Of a stretch of DNA of 22,282 bases, positions 21,387-22,282 are shown in pieces. The DNA lies in assembly GCA_038259365.1 (NCBI GenBank), contig JBBSOW010000049.1, positions 1 through 22,282 on the forward strand, written 5' to 3'. Positions within the stretch are counted from its first letter, which is position 1. The number at the start of each line of letters is the position of its first letter. The stretch is from JBBSOW01 sp038259365. GTDB taxonomy: Bacteria > Actinomycetota > Actinomycetes > Propionibacteriales > Propionibacteriaceae. The notes beneath the pieces were generated by a model. The model was given only the letters and a program-made list of their open reading frames with translations. It was not told the origin of the DNA and ran no database searches. A program made the position numbers and the translations under genes.

Positions 21387-22282
21387 TGCGAGTGCTGTTC
21401 CTGCAACGGCAACCGTGCATCAAAACGCTCAAATACGCCGTCGGCCTGCGCGGTGCCATCCCCAATCTCACCCTCGGGTTCGCCTATCAAGGGCGCACGC
21501 TCTCGGCCCTGTACGGGTCCGGCGACGAGCTGTTCGACCAGTGGTTTCGGCTGCCCATCGAGGCCGACGCCGCGCTCGCCGAGACCGTATCGGACTTTCA
21601 CCCCGACATCATCCATAACCACAATCTGCCCGACGTGTTGACCGTCGCGGTGCAGCCCCTGGCTGACGGGGCCGCGGTCATCCACGACGTACACGATTTC
21701 CAGTCCTTGCGCCAGACCCCCTACGAGGACGGCTTCCCCGATCCCCCCGACCCGATCGTGGCCGAGCGAGCCGCCGTCGAGGACAGCGATGCGTTGATCA
21801 CGGTGTCGGACGTGCTGATGGACGAAATCCGCTCCCGCTACAGCGTCCCGGCGAGGCACACCGTGTTTCCCAACTACGCCCTGGCCCGCGATCTGCCGCC
21901 GCTCGATTCGCTGCCCGAGCCGGTCTCGAAGGGCGCTCGAGCGTTGCGGGTCGTCTACCAGGGGACGATCTCGATCGGTGGCGGTCACTACGATCTGAGG
22001 GAAATTTTCGAATCGATCGTCCAGGCGGGCGCCGAGCTGCACGTCTTTCCCGGCCGCAAACCGACAGCGGAGTACCACCAGCTCGCCGATCGCTATCCGA
22101 GCCTGATACTGCACGAGACCCTGCCGTCGACGACCTTGCTGGCGACGCTGCCGCAGTTCGACGTGGGGCTGGCCGCGTTCAACGACCGCCTCAACGACGC
22201 CCACCTGGCCACGGTACTTCCCAACAAGGGCTTCGAGTATGTCGGCTGCGGGCTGCCCATTCTCACCCTCGAACACGCGGCG
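21386..22282 (+). CDS. GT-B glycosyltransferase (GT4-like), cut by the window end
   Basis: 299 codons are visible from ATG at 21386 (overlapping the previous stop as TGATG) with no stop before the window edge; GGGGGAGG precedes the ATG. It begins MRVLFLQRQPCIKTLKYAVG, a first Rossmann-like strand, and has HPDIIHNHNLPDVLTVAVQP and VIHDVHDFQSLRQTPYEDGF in the N-terminal domain. The second domain starts near VVYQGTISIGGGHYDLREIF and contains FEYVGCGLPILTLEH, the donor-binding segment of GT4 enzymes (Glu and Gly in ExxxxGxP-like form). It probably transfers the sugar made by the upstream genes to a lipid-linked or surface acceptor. Perhaps a quarter of the protein is missing. Confidence 0.85.
   Translation, partial: MRVLFLQRQPCIKTLKYAVGLRGAIPNLTLGFAYQGRTLSALYGSGDELFDQWFRLPIEADAALAETVSDFHPDIIHNHNLPDVLTVAVQPLADGAAVIHDVHDFQSLRQTPYEDGFPDPPDPIVAERAAVEDSDALITVSDVLMDEIRSRYSVPARHTVFPNYALARDLPPLDSLPEPVSKGARALRVVYQGTISIGGGHYDLREIFESIVQAGAELHVFPGRKPTAEYHQLADRYPSLILHETLPSTTLLATLPQFDVGLAAFNDRLNDAHLATVLPNKGFEYVGCGLPILTLEHAA

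Noticed and set aside
18529..22282. tRNA-Arg as the attachment site of an island carrying the sugar genes
   Set aside because: No integrase is present and no repeat of the tRNA 3' end is seen in the window. Base composition looks similar to the neighbours. Sequence beyond the window could reopen this.
1..22282. CRISPR array or insertion sequence
   Set aside because: No regularly spaced direct repeats of 25-40 bases, and no transposase or terminal inverted repeats found by reading. The only tandem repeats are short coding ones in menB and the kinase, plus an 11-bp pair near 18754.

Overview
The window is GC-rich bacterial chromosome from an actinomycete (Actinomycetota). Evidence: frequent GTG starts, several genes that look leaderless, an actinobacterial TadA partner protein, a LytR_C-domain protein, an Eis-type acetyltransferase and an Asp-type MenB close to the mycobacterial enzyme. 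A Propionibacteriales-like host is my guess; the sequence does not prove it. I see no transposase, integrase, phage gene or CRISPR array, and no gene-free stretch longer than 300 bases. The gene order reads mostly as stable core chromosome, except possibly the right-hand surface-sugar cluster.

Left arm (1-6530). After the tail of an unrecognised gene comes a four-gene block on the minus strand, read from 6249 down to 247: a secreted beta-helix-like protein, NagZ (GH3 N-acetylglucosaminidase), NamZ (DUF1343/GH171 exo-N-acetylmuramidase) and an AmiE-like serine hydrolase. The last three match the trio that Bacillus subtilis uses to take apart shed peptidoglycan from its ends. Here all are exported and tightly spaced, so they probably form an operon for wall turnover or scavenging. 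A candidate promoter with a palindrome in its spacer precedes the block.

Middle (6530-16050). Next are a small ParB-like conserved protein and a LytR_C membrane protein, then a CPA1-type K+/H+ antiporter. A tRNA-Ser(CGA) follows, then tadA with its actinobacterial partner gene. Divergent from these is upp (uracil salvage), then an APC permease. A DedA-like membrane gene lies just ahead of menB (menaquinone synthesis), and an Eis-like acetyltransferase follows on the plus strand.

Right arm (16050-22282). A Ser/Thr protein kinase with one membrane helix and a repetitive Pro/Thr-rich outer tail is divergent from a DUF2237 gene. A 2H-phosphoesterase gene is divergent from tRNA-Arg(ACG), whose A34 is the expected TadA substrate. 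The window closes with a plus-strand surface-polysaccharide block, each gene overlapping the next by a few bases: a WlbB-like sugar N-acetyltransferase, a UDP-sugar dehydrogenase, a second hexapeptide acetyltransferase and a GT-B glycosyltransferase cut by the window end. Together they suggest synthesis and transfer of an acetylated amino-uronic acid sugar.
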